A DNA stretch of 64,000 bases from Rattus norvegicus (Eukaryota; Chordata; Mammalia; Rodentia; Muridae), in assembly GCF_036323735.1 (NCBI RefSeq), contig NC_086020.1, forward strand, positions 83,887,710 to 83,951,709. The letters are read 5' to 3'. Positions within the stretch are counted from its first letter, which is position 1, and every line of letters starts with the position of its first letter. The position numbers and the translations under genes are program-made. Below, piece after piece: positions 46,711-58,592 of this stretch. The notes under the pieces were generated by a model that did not search any database, was not told the DNA's origin, and worked only from the letters and a program-made list of their open reading frames with translations.

Positions 46711-47765
46711 GAGCGGGGGAGGACGTTTCCCTGATACTGTTCCTAATATGAATTGCATATTACTTGGCTGTCTCCATCCGGATGCAGAAACCTGTCAGAC
46801 CTTGCAAGCTGAGTGTGCCATCCTCACCTTGAGCTTGCCTCTCCTTGCCCCCCAGGTTCCTGTTGAGCTTTCTTCTCTGTCCCTCACATCCCGAATGCCA
46901 GAAGAAAGTCCCCTCCTCACTGAAAACAAGGCCACAGCCTGCCCCATCCTGTGTATACCTCACAACTCCTTGTTGTGGCTCTGTCTTAGCTCTGAACACC
47001 AGCCCACCAGACTGGGAAACACTTCCCAGATGGCTTCTCCTCCTCTCTTCTTGGATGAGCGTGATGGGGTTGGTGTTTACATAAGTACCTGGGCTGTCCT
47101 CTGTCAGGACTGACTTGGTCATGGCCACTACTCTCTAGTTCTTTACTCGCAAGCTCCTGGAGCTACGTCTCTCCTATCCTGCTGTGTCAGCCACCTGCTG
47201 TCCCGGCATGCTGAGAGTCAGTTCTCCATGGATACCTCACAGTTCTGCAGTCTGGACCCTTAGAGCCAAGACACACCACCAAGATGGCATTACTATGCAC
47301 GGAGGCATTCCAGGTCCCAGAGGCTTAAGCACTGCCCCTTCCCAGATATGACATCATCCTACACATCCAGGACAGAGGAGAAAGACTTCATCCCTCACCT
47401 GGGAGACGGATGCTGGTGTCTGCTGCCAAAGAGAGCTGTCTGCCGGTCTCCAGAGAGGAGAGGAGAGAGGGATGGACCAGAGCCTTGTGTAACATCAGCC
47501 AACCTCATGTCAGGAGTTTGCTCCTGGGAGGATCCCACTAACAAGCACAGGTGACATCTGGTCCCTGGGATGCTTACTGTAGGAGTTGATGCTTGAGGGG
47601 CTGCTGCTACAGATCCCTGGCCTGGCTTTTATCCCTGTTTGTCTGGAAATGGTGGTTGTTTCTCATGCACTGGAGAGAAAAGAGAGACCTTAGATCTCTG
47701 TTCTCTCTTAAATCTCTTAGGTGTGCATGCATGGTATGTATGGGACACATATACACACACACGTG
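46711..47765. other. Intron 2, unannotated
   Basis: The open frames here lack recognisable domains. Confidence 0.4.
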
Positions 47766-47773
47766 CACACACA

Positions 47774-47824
<51 letters not shown>
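47766..47824 (+). repeat. (CA)n-(GA)n compound microsatellite
   Basis: About 13 CA units then 17 AG units. Confidence 0.96.
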
Positions 47825-47826
<2 letters not shown>

Positions 47827-48925
47827 GGCTATGAATCCTGGACTCCTGAGTTCTGAGCCAGTTTGCTCACCAGCAGTGACCGTCTGGGAGATAGGAGTGG
47901 GCAGAGCCTCAGACTATGTCATTGCAGATCACAGGCTGACCAGTATTCATGGATCTGCCGGACCTGAGACGCCTTTCCCCTTCACTCCCAAGACATTTAG
48001 TGGTGTAGCCTCCAAGGCATACACATACCCCAGCCTGAGCAGCGCCCTCCCTAGTAGGTGGAACCTGCTTCAGGAGGAAGTTGTTACAACTCCCTAATGG
48101 ACTTCTGGATTCGCAGGTTCTCCTGAGGAGAGAAGGAGGCAGATACAGAACTGCTGACAGAGTAGCGTTGAAAATGTTTTTCATAGGACTGTAATCTGCT
48201 TTGCAAAGTGTGTCATTCAACCTTTTGAATTTGTAATTACATGTCATCCTCCTGGGCCCTGGAGGATAAGAGGTTTAGAAGATTGTCCTGGATGTTAAAC
48301 AAGCAATCCAGCCTTGTTCAGAAAGTCTCGAGACCAAATAATGGCAAATGTGAGCTACGTTCAGACTCATCTAGGTAGGTTTTATCCATCTTCACATCTG
48401 CAGGAAAGCTGATGTGGCACCGTTTTATGGTTGAGGAGTTCAGCCCAGAAAGGCTTAAGCCTGTGCTCTTGGTCAGACTGACAGACTGACAGTCTGGTCG
48501 CAGAGGTGATTGCCACTCCGGGCACACTGCCCACACTGCCTCTGTTCTGGTGACCAGCGGTGTTTCCCCAAAGACCTGGGGCAGGTTATTGAGGAAAGGG
48601 TGTCGGGGGTAAGGCATGTTTGCAGAATAGGATCGCATTATTGGGTACTGGCCTCCAGCTAAGATCATCTCAGAAGAAGACACCTCAGGAGCTTCCCACC
48701 TACCCCAAGTGTCAGCATCGAGGCTCACAGGGCACTGGGATGGTCGGTGTGTAAGTGTCAGTACAAGGGGCACAGACTTCTGTGGAAGGATTGAGTTCTC
48801 GCAGCTGCTAGTGCGGAGTGACAGTCCACACAGGAACCACCAATCCAGGATCTGAGACCCTGGACTTCCAAACTGGTACATAGGTGGTCACCCTGATTTC
48901 AGAGCGGAGAGATATAGGAGGCTGC

Positions 48926-48928
<3 letters not shown>
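47825..48928. other. Intron 2, unannotated, with a 187-codon minus-strand open frame
   Basis: The frame at 48318-48881 starts with ATG on the minus strand and has no repeat in it. It shows no signal peptide, membrane segment or motif that I recognise. Confidence 0.35.

Positions 48929-48995
<67 letters not shown>
48929..48995 (+). repeat. (AG)n microsatellite
   Basis: About 33 uninterrupted AG units, the longest pure dinucleotide run in the window. Confidence 0.97.
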
Positions 48996-48997
<2 letters not shown>

Positions 48998-49254
48998 AAG
49001 AAGGAAAAACACAAATAAATGGGGGGACGTTTGAGTCAGGGTAAAAACTGCTGACTCATCGCGCCAAAGCCTATGACCCTAAGTGGGAAAAGCTCCTCTT
49101 AAATGAGAATGCGGTGCCAGTGGGGCCCACAGGCAGACAGCTGGAGAATGAAGGAGTTGTTTTCCTTGAGCCACAATCTGTTCCATATGGGACTGTAGAT
49201 GAAAAGAAAAGCAGACTGTCCAACCCTGGCAAGTTTGAGCCCTCAGAATGGAAA

Positions 49255-49339
49255 TGTAAGAGAGAGAAAGAGGGACGGAGGGGGGGAGGGACGGAGGGGG
49301 GGAGGGAGGGGGGAGGGAGGGAGGGAGGGAGGGAGGGAT
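49255..49339 (+). repeat. (GGGA)n G-rich tract
   Basis: More than ten runs of three or more G within ~80 bp. Confidence 0.94.
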
Positions 49340-49854
49340 GCAGGAAGTGGGCAGGGCCGGGCAGAGCAGCCAGCAGCTCTGGAATTCCCAGGTGTCTTTG
49401 CGGTAGTTCAGACCTTACCTATGGATGCAGACCCTTCCTCCCTATTGAGAGGCCTGGACAACGAAAGCCAGGGAAGGGAAGAGCCTTCTCCTCTTGCACA
49501 TCAGAGGCTCTATGTCAGGGAGAAGTTTCACCTTAGGGCTTGAGCTTGACTCCTGCTGTAGGATTTCTTTCGAAATTGTCGACAACTACATGTGTGATGC
49601 TAATTAAATTAAACAACTCGGGCACATCATCTCGAAAAGCCAGAGTTATACATGGGCTCTTTTCAACCTACACAAAGAAAAACAGCCCTGACCTGCCTGG
49701 GATTCTGGCCCATGGCCCCCAGTTGTCCCTGAGGTCTTGGCCCATGGTTGTTGGGTGGTCCCCAGGTAGATCACTACGATTTGGCAATCTCCCTTTACTG
49801 AAATTGCTCAGGGCTTCTTGGGGGTGTTTTGTTTTTGCTTTTGTTTTTTTTTTT

Positions 49855-50072
49855 AATTATTGTTCCTTTCTCATTTGTAGAGCTGTGTACATGTGTGTCA
49901 GTACTTGTGTGTATATGTGTGTCAATATGTATGTAAGCATTCAGGTAACTAGAAGCCAGAGGCACCAGATCCTCTGGAGCTGGAGTTACGAGTTATGAAC
50001 CTCCCAATGTGGGTGCTGGGAGCCAAACTGGTACCCTTGGGGAGAGCAGCACATGGTCTTAACAACCTGTGT
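49855..50072 (-). mobile_element. B2 SINE, antisense
   Basis: cagatcctctggagctggag, ttacgagttatgaacctccc and atgtgggtgctgggagccaa are the reversed B2 core. Confidence 0.85.
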
Positions 50073-50287
50073 GTTCTGAAGGTCAAACCTGCCAGCGCCT
50101 ACTCCCCTCGTAGGCTCTGCCTCTTCCCAATGTCCCCAAGGACATATAAGACACATGGTTAACAATAGCAAGGACAGAGTAAAGGACTGCTCTTTGACAG
50201 GTTGAGTGACTCTTACATAAGGCATCATGGAGAAATTCGAAACCCATTAGAAGACCTGAGTTGCCAGCAAACTGTGAATATCAAATC

Positions 50288-50289
<2 letters not shown>

Positions 50290-50341
<52 letters not shown>
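50290..50341 (+). repeat. (TG)n microsatellite
   Basis: About 26 TG units. Confidence 0.97.
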
Positions 50342-50344
<3 letters not shown>

Positions 50345-51115
50345 AAGTTCCCATGTGTGTTGACATTCTTTAATTTTGTATCTGAGAAGCTATCAAGACA
50401 GTGTTTTCTCTCTCTGTCAGGCAAGAGTCTTCTCACTCTCAGCTGCTATCAATCCTTGCTCAGAGGTGGCCATGGTAGCTGGAGGAAATGGCACCCTGTG
50501 CAGGACATGTCTGTGTTCCTGTACCACTGACATGCCATTAAAGAATAGAGCTCTGAGGAGTGACTGTCCCTTACAATGTTGGGACTTTGTGACTAAATGG
50601 CTGGAAGCATAACGTATACAGAGGATTTCTCGATATGTGGGACACTGGCCGTCTAGCATTGTGACTCTGGTGACTGGTACTGACTCTGCAGTCTCGGTCT
50701 CCTTCCCCGCCCATGACCTTAGAGGACGACGGGGAAGCTTAACCTCTGAAAAGAGCTGGCACAAGTGTCAGTCAGTGGATATTAGAATGAGAAGGCCATT
50801 ACTGTTAGTGGCTAACGCATCTTCAAAGGTGACATTACTGTGGTATCAGCCTGGGTGGAGGATGGCAGCTAACAGCCCCCCTCCTACAGACGTGAATGAT
50901 TGAAGGAGAAGAATTATATTCAAAAGATTTCTTTCTTTGTACCCATGGACATTTTTTAGACTTCAAAGGATTTGCCTTGCATGCTGGCTGTGTTTCTGAG
51001 GTTGTTTGTTTTGTTTTACATTTTGGGGCCCATTTGGCCTCATTTCTTACTGATTCTTCATGGATGGCTTGCAATTTCTGTATTCCCCTGTTATATTCTT
51101 TCTGTCCCTAAAAAT
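50342..51115. other. Intron 2, unannotated
   Basis: Nothing recognised. Confidence 0.42.
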
Positions 51116-51380
51116 GGTATGCAATAATTACACAGCCATTGGCTGTCGTGCTTGCAAAAGCTGGCCACACTGCTCACTTAGCCAGGGCAGTGTTGCTGTA
51201 AGGTGGACACCAAGCAAACCGGGGCCAATGTGAGCTTTCCCTGTTGGAGAAATTAACAACGTTGTTTATCGCTGCTAAGTCTGGGTAGGATGTATCAAGA
51301 GACATGCTGTCAGGCCTAATTTAGTCTCATCAGATTAACTATTCCATGTGACGAGTTGACATGTGCAGAAAGTGATAAAT
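51116..51380. promoter_or_regulatory. Candidate conserved non-coding block
   Basis: Repeat-free AT-balanced sequence with gcaataattacacagccatt, ggagaaattaacaacgttg and aatttagtctcatcagatta. The look suggests a conserved element, not coding DNA. Confidence 0.3.
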
Positions 51381-51625
51381 AGCTCATGTTGAAATCCCAT
51401 GGTGGGTCTCGTGGTTGGGGCACAGGTGATGGGCTAGGCTGACATCCTCCCTGCCTGCCGCAGCCTGCTATCTTCTTCCCATGGCCTCAGAGAGCCGGCC
51501 CTCCAAACCTGATCTAACCCACTTGCTCCGTGATGCTTGTACCTAAGCATTACCATATTTCTGGGGGCTGGGGGGGGTGCTGTCTACCTGGTTTTGACCT
51601 AAAAGCTATTTCAACAAGTATTTGG

Positions 51626-51862
51626 GGGCAGGGATAGAGAGATGGCTTAGCAGTTACAGGCACTTGCTGCTTTTCCAGATAAACCAGATTCAATTCCCAG
51701 CACCCACAAGCCAGTTCATAACCATTCTTAACTCCAGTACCAGAGGACCTAACACCATCTAGTCTCCAAGGTCACCAGGCATGTATGTGGTGCACAGACA
51801 TACATGCAGTCAGAAGTCCCATACACATAAAATCAAACAAATGATAAAATAAGATTATTTTC
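51626..51862 (+). mobile_element. B2/B3-type SINE
   Basis: gatagagagatggcttagca start, ccagattcaattcccagcac core, then tggtgcacagacatacatgc tail. Confidence 0.8.
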
Positions 51863-51876
51863 AAAGAATATTTTTG

Positions 51877-51960
51877 GGTGGCTAGGGATGTATCTCAGTG
51901 GTCGGGATGTTTTCCCGGCATGCACCAAGCTGGGAAAACCTCAGCTCCACCAAAATAAAA
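51877..51960 (+). mobile_element. Old ID-like SINE
   Basis: ggtggctagggatgtatctc, the A-box remnant tatctcagtggt, the ctcagctccacc end, then an A-rich tail. It is clearly more diverged than the ID at 41968. Confidence 0.65.
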
Positions 51961-53814
51961 GGAAGTCATTTGCCAGGTCCTCGGGACATTATCACTAGTG
52001 GGTAGCAAGGTCAACGGATGTCACCTGGGAACTCGTCACTGGCTGGTTTGTACACCTCAGGGTAGAGCAGAGCCCGAGGGATGTAGGGCCACTGCCAGGC
52101 TCAATTCGCCTCTCCATTTTCAATCAGAAAACACTGAGCAGACCAGGGAGCTCCCTGTGCAGTGAGTGTCCCCAGCCTTCCAGCCGTCAGTCAGCCCCTG
52201 TCTGCTTTTTCCACTCGCCATCTCTCCCTGCCCTAGTCAGTCCTGAGTGAGGAGCCAGTGCTGCCTCATTGGCTCTGGGACTGCTCTGAGTACACTGAGC
52301 AGCTGGCTGGCTGGAAGGACTATTCTTGATGTCCAGCATCCCCGCCAACCCCGGGGGCAGGGTGCAGCATGGTGGGTGCACGGCTAGGGAAGGAAGCTTT
52401 AGGTGTTGTTAGCCTCAGGTCTGTGACGGTGGAAAGACATCCTGTCCCCTAGAGCCTGAATTTCTGGGTCAGAAATGAAATAAAATAGAAATCTCTCACA
52501 TGGAAAGATGCGGCATTTTATGGGTGGTGGTCACTGGTCATTCTCAGCAGTGGGTGTGCATTGATGTCTTATCAGCTGTGACCAACTCATCTACCCACAG
52601 CTATCAGGTTGTTCCCCTGAGAGGGGCTGGGGCTGGGACTACCTGAGTTGAAAACATAAAGGTACAGCAGCTGGCAAGCAGCCTAGGTTTCCAGCCTGAC
52701 TCACTTTTACCACAGCCTGGGCATTTTTCCCTGGCCAGGCCACAGGTTCCAGTGAGGCACCATCTGCCCCAGACTCCAACTGAGCCAGGCACAGGGCCAA
52801 GAACGAGCTTTGTACTGCATTGTCTGAAGCCAGCATCTTGGTACACTGGCCCTAACAAGCATTTCTAAAATGTGTGTCATAGTCAGGGAGTCGTGGGCAC
52901 CAGACAGACTCCCTCCTGTTCACACACAGTGTGCCATAGCATGGGGCCTAGTTAAAGGGAGGCCCTTGCCTTAGAGAAAGCCACACAGTTCTTTGCACCC
53001 AACAGTGCTGCTCTATCTACCGCTCAACACCTTCCAGCAGTATCCCGGAACACTTCTGATCATACCTGGGAGGTGACAGAGCGTGTGAAAACCTTCTCCA
53101 AATGTGGCGACTGTGTACTGTCTTATCTGATTGCCAAACCCCTGTCTGGGAGTCCACTACATCTGGGCAAGAGTGACGTGGTAAAAAGAGGACAGCTAGC
53201 TATGCATCGCTGGACCTGGGCCTCTGTCTTCCATGGCAAGCAGCTCATCTCTGTCTTCGTAGACCATGTGTGTTGTGTTTCAACTGCAAATAACCATTGT
53301 CAAGATATGCCCTCACGGTGCAAGACCTCAGCAGCCCCTGCTGCTACCGAACCAGAGGCCGTGTGGTCTGTTTCTGCAGACCAGAGAAAGCGGCCCGGCA
53401 CTCCCTTTGATATCACACTGCACCTCAAGTCTGTCTCAGGGAAACGTGATTGATGCACCAGCAGAAGTGTTTATAATAAACATATCAATTGTTACTCCGC
53501 AGATTATTATAGGATGTTTCTAATTCCCTTCCAAAGTCTAGTTTTCTTAAGAGTTTTTAATATTCTCCTGCCATCTTCCTCCTGTTGCCTGTTCCTCCTG
53601 TAGCCCTTCCCCTAGCAAACGCAAATTTCAAATTAGTGAAAGAGCTAAGCTGTAGTCTGTTAGAAAGCTCACAGTCCTGTTAGGAGCACACCACCCTTCT
53701 GTGCTATGGTGTGTTTAGTTCCAGGTTCTGGGGACCTGTTATGTTATGGTGGTCACAGCCATTCTGTTGTCACGATCCACCTTCCTGACAGACCTACAGT
53801 GCAATTGTCACTCT
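51961..53814. other. Intron 2, unannotated
   Basis: No repeat or exon recognised. 53440-53540 is AT-rich unique sequence. Confidence 0.4.
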
Positions 53815-54070
53815 TTCCATTACTATGACAAATGCCAAAGGAAACAAGCTAAAAGGAGGAGGTATTTCCTTTGTCTCACAGTTTCCATCCATAGTCCTTG
53901 GCTCGTTGGGTCTAGATCCAAGGTGAGGCAGAGAGAGCATCACGGCAGGAGGAACATGTAGATAAGAGGCAGAGAGGGAGGGCGGGAACAAGGGCCAGCC
54001 CTAGAGCATGCCCCAGTGACCTTCCTCCAGCCGGCCTCCGCCTCTCACAAGTTTCCAGAGCCTCCAAAAA
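53815..54070 (-). mobile_element. MT-family MaLR LTR, antisense
   Basis: ttccattactatgacaaatg, ggaggtatttcctttgtctc and agtttccatccatagtcctt match reversed MT LTR landmarks. Confidence 0.7.
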
Positions 54071-55108
54071 TAGCACTGCTAACTGGGGACCAGTCCTTCA
54101 GCAGTGAGCCTGGGGGTGTTTCATGTAGCTTAGCAGACACTGTGCTGCATCTGAGGCCTTGGATTTTGAAGAGCATCATCGATGGCTAGAAGCCCAGTCT
54201 CTGGTGACTCTGAGAGTTTGGATCCTGACCCTCCGTCACTGCTTATGTAACAATAGGCAGCTTTTTTTCTTTAACTTGGTGTGTATCTGTCTGTCTGTCT
54301 TTCTGTGTGTCTGTCTGTCCACTCTCTGCAAGAGACACATAAGGAAGCAGAATTCCTAAAACTTTGGTGACCATGGGTCCCAGCGATCCCACCATAAGAC
54401 CAAAGAGATCAACAATTAGGTGTCTTGGGCCACCATCCTGAGGTCATACCTGCAGCAGATACCCAGAGTCCTATGGCCACAGGCTAGATCTGCCTCATCT
54501 GCATGGGTGCTGTGTGTTCCTGGCATGCATACACCTGAAGGCCAGGGGACGGTGAGCAGACACGCACAGACATCAGTGAAAGACCGAAAAGCCACAGCCA
54601 CAGTGTTTGTACTCAGTGATGTCAGTGCAGGAAGGAGCAAGCCGAGGCTGGCGGCCGTACCACCCCCTCCCTCCGCATGGCAGGTGTCTTTAGTTGAGAA
54701 GCCAGTGTTGGCTCTGTGCAGATCATTGTGTGGGACTTGCGTAAGTTCCCACACAATCCAAGGGAAAGGCCCGCGGTTCTGTTTGCCTCCCTACAGTTCT
54801 ACCATCGTGTCTCTGCCAGGTCCATTCCTCTGACTTAACGGGTGGGGTAGTGACAGAGAAACACATAGGATCCAGAGAGCGGAAAGGCAGCATCACCAGG
54901 GCAGGCAGAGGAGCCATGCAGATGGCTCGGAAGTCTGTCTCCACATGTCCATGCTCAAATGCACGTGCTCACGAAGGTGCCACCGAGGTGAGCCTTTATT
55001 TATCCTGTAGATGAATCAATGAGTTTAAACGTGGGGTTCTGTGAAGGTCCTTCCCCTAAGGGTACCCTTCACCCTTACAGAACACGTTCCCTTTGTAAAA
55101 TTTGAGAA
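54071..55108. other. Intron 2, unannotated apart from the TGTC array
   Basis: No exon recognised. Confidence 0.4.
54286..54320 (+). repeat. (TGTC)n
   Basis: About eight imperfect TGTC/TTTC units. Confidence 0.9.
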
Positions 55109-55435
55109 ACTCAGGGCCAGTGAGGTGGCTTAGTAAGAGCACTTGCAAGCCTCACAAACGAAGCGCAGTCCTCAGAACTCGCCTCTCCAAAGAACTTGGC
55201 GCAGTAGCATCTGTGACAGCAAGATGGGAGGTGGACACCGGAGAATGACTCAGAAGTTCATGAACTAGCGAGCCAGGAGTATCCCAGAGCAGCCCCAACA
55301 ACAGATAGCTTGTCTCAAGAATGTGAAAAAAGAACCAGTTCCCAAAAGTTGCCCTCTGACCTCCACATGCACACTGCAGCATACACATGTCCCGCCTCCC
55401 ACATACTGGTAATAAGAAACCTTTTTTTTTTTTTA
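55109..55435 (+). mobile_element. B3-type SINE
   Basis: cagggccagtgaggtggctt start, agtcctcagaactcgcctct, then gttgccctctgacctccaca and a T/A-rich end. Confidence 0.78.
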
Positions 55436-55589
55436 ATTGATAAACAGAGTTCTGGAAGTCCTAGTGGTTCCTGGTACAAGAGATTGGAGCTGCAATGGAA
55501 ACTGAGGCAGGGAGCTGAGAGCTAACTGTACTTTTCCTGGCCTGAGTGAAGGATGTGCTCTGGCCCTCAGTTCAGCAAAAAGGCTTGCA

Positions 55590-56020
55590 GCTAACCATCA
55601 GCCTGAGCACAGGGATCCCAATGGAGGAGTTAGAGAAGGGACTGAAGGAGCTGAGGGGTTTGCAACCCCATAGGAAGAACAGCAGTATCAACCAACCAGA
55701 CCCCTGCCCCCCCCCAAACCACCAACCAAAGAGTACACATGGAAGGACCCATGGCTCCAGCCACATATGTAGCAGAGGATGGCCTTGTGTGGCATCAATA
55801 GGAGGAGAGCCCTTGGTCCTGTGAAAACTCTTTTCCCCAGTGTAGGGGAATGCCATGGTGTTAAGATGGGAGTGGGTGGGTGGGACAGGGAGCATCCTCC
55901 TAGTAGCAGGGGGAGGGGGAGAGGAGAAGGAGAACCAGAAAGGGGGATAACATTTGAAATGTAAATACATAAACTATCCAATAAAAAATATGGAAAATAT
56001 TTTTTTTTAAAAAAAAAAGG
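55590..56020 (+). mobile_element. L1 (LINE-1) 3' UTR with poly(A) tail
   Basis: gcttgcagctaaccatcagc and gagaagggactgaaggagct lead into gcaaccccataggaagaaca, then agagtacacatggaaggacc and gagcccttggtcctgtgaaa. It ends with acatttgaaatgtaaataca, AATAAA at 55980-55985 and an A-rich tail to ~56020. It is a truncated copy; no ORF2 remnant precedes it. Confidence 0.9.
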
Positions 56021-56149
56021 TTCTCAGGTCTCCAGCGCTCCTCACTGGCATGGCGTGAGTGCTGAGGGCTTCTCTCCAGAAGGCAGAAAGCTCCGCACAC
56101 CCCTGCACCCAGGCTTGTCTGTCAAGAGGCCGTTGGCACATGCCCCCAG

Positions 56150-56340
56150 ATGCTAGCTGCTGTTAAAGCCAGCTGAGCCTTGTTGTACTCGTCCATTATG
56201 AATTATTGAGTTGCATGCATATTTATAGCAACTTCCTCGTAGTTTAATAATTTATTCATCCCGTATGGCTCCTTCAGTCTATTGCTTTTAATTGTTAGGG
56301 GAGTCTTTTTGGAGCTAACTCGACCAGGTTACTCTCTCAA
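56150..56340. promoter_or_regulatory. Candidate conserved non-coding block
   Basis: Repeat-free AT-rich segment with ccattatgaattattgagtt, agtttaataatttattcatc and gcttttaattgttagggg, dense in homeodomain-like cores. Conservation is inferred. Confidence 0.35.
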
Positions 56341-58538
56341 AGTGACACTTCCAGAATTCTAAAGTTGACTCCCACACACTCGTCCCTAAGTTCAGCTCCA
56401 CAGGAGTCCGAGCGTGTTCCCTGCCCACAGGCAGGGCTGCTACAAGTAGAGAAAGAGCCGGGTTCTCCTCTGAGCCCTGGAGATCAGCACACAAACATCC
56501 AGTATCCTATCCTTCAATTTTGTGTACGACAAAACAGATGAGAGACCTAAAGAAAAATGCATCATATGTAAGAAGAAAAGATCCTTCCATGCCTCAACCA
56601 GTAAGCTTCCCGTCAGGGGAGGGGGAGCATGCTGTCTTCTCAGTGTGGCCCATTACCCGCTAGTGAGCCGTTCCTCACAGACCCTGGACCTCCCTCCAGC
56701 CCTTACTGCTCAATGACAAAACTGACCTGTGGAAGCAGCTGTCTCCTGTCTCTACACAGCTAACTAGGCCCAGTAGTTGGAAGGTGTCCCAGGTAAGAAA
56801 GGAGTCTTTGTTGTTAGAGACGCTGGCTGTGGAGACAGGGTACCCCAGATTTCCAGTTGAAGACAAGGCTAGCCGTACATCTCTGTCTTGGGAGCAGGCC
56901 TTGGATGCACTGTTCTTCGCTTTAAGTTGGGTTCCTAGTCATGAATGACATCAATTTCTTTACATGATAAACGTCTCTGCCAGAGTCTGATGCTGGTCAT
57001 CTGGACTTTCAGAACTAATCCAGACTTTTAGGAACATACAGCAAGAATCCTATGAAGAAACCGAGCCACTGCTGGCCAGTGCCATGAGTCAGCATACGAC
57101 AGGGAGAGGAGGTTACTTCCTAGTATATTTAACTCAGTCTCTTGAGTAGATACACAATGTGTCCTTCTCTTCCTTTCTGCCCCCACCTAATGTCCCTATC
57201 TATCATGGATTCAACTCCCGGCCCCGCCCGTCTTCCCCAGTTCTGGGAAGAGATTCTCCTTAGCCCAAGCTCACTGTGAAAGTCACCAGACTGAGCAGAA
57301 GTGAGAACCCGTTCTCTCGGGCTCTAGAGTAGCAGCCCATTGCTCAGGGCAGGCCTTTGAGGCTAACAGCACACAACTATCTACATACCATTCTCAGAAG
57401 TGAGCAGGGGTCAGCCACCTCTGGTTCCTTAACTAACTCTGTGCCACGAAAAACCTTTTAAGTTTAATGTCACTCTCCGAGGATGGTCCTAGCATCTGAG
57501 GAACATATGTGTGCACCGAGCAGTGTCCTGGGCACTGGGTTCACAAACTCCCCATAGTCCTTGACCTTCAGAAGGAGCCAGGGTCTAGAGGCCTTCATCG
57601 TGTTGTGGTTAAGTGGGAGCTTCTTAGGGAAACACAGCTGGAAGTGCATCAGTCCTGCCCTTGGAGAGTCAGGGAAAGTACCAGAAGGGTAGCATGTGTG
57701 GTCGCCTTTGACGTTGGTATTTTCCAGCTGGCTCTAATATCAAGGTCAGAATAGGGAGAGGGAGTGTGAGCATTGGCTCCACAGAAAAATGGAAGTCTTA
57801 CCAGCCGGAGTAAAGGTGAGGAGCATTCTAGACTTGTGTTTCAACTTAGAATGGCCTACAAGTGTGTTCAGTGTGATGTGCCTTTGAGGATGACAGAGGA
57901 CACTTGATCTTTACACATGGACAGACCCAGGACCCCAGACTGTCGTGTGGAGGCATGGCCACCCTGCAGAAGACTCAAGGCCCCCTCGAATAGTGTCTTC
58001 TCCCTCTGCTGGTCAGCAGAGAGACAGCAGGGTTTGGGAGTGCTTTCATAAAGTGGATGAGTCTGCCCTGAGTCTACCTCTCCCTTAGATCCCAGCACCT
58101 TCCTGATTTGTACTTCATTAGGTCAACACTGTATTTTTGTCCCTGAGTCCACAGCACCCAAGACCGTAGTGTATACTAGAGTTAGCTCAGTGACTATGGA
58201 TGCCTTGAGGGGAGCACAGTCCCTGCAGACTGACTGCTGTGCTCTATACACCAGGACCACTCTGGAGCTCCACAGGCAAGGTACAGCTCCCAGCCAGGAG
58301 CTGCTATCACTGACCCTGCCTTCTCCCCATCCCTGGCAATTCCCTGCCCCTTGCTCACATTTAGCCCCGACCTAGTTTGCGTTCTTCATCATTCAGTCTT
58401 GCTGTGCTTGTTGGCAAATGTCATCAGCGCATTGGTGACAGCGGTGACAATTCAGAAACTCCTGTAATGCAGCCTGGCCCATCTTATACTTTCTTCACTC
58501 AGAATGGATGAATGGATAGGGCGAAGGGGGAGGGGAAG

Positions 58539-58540
<2 letters not shown>
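56341..58540. other. Intron 2, unannotated
   Basis: No repeat family or exon recognised. Confidence 0.4.

Positions 58541-58587
<47 letters not shown>
58541..58587 (+). repeat. (GA)n microsatellite
   Basis: About 23 GA units. Confidence 0.97.

Positions 58588-58592
<5 letters not shown>

Noticed and set aside
57210..57240. GC-box-like ccggccccgcccgtc as a second promoter
   Set aside because: It is a single motif with no CpG island around it and no downstream exon.
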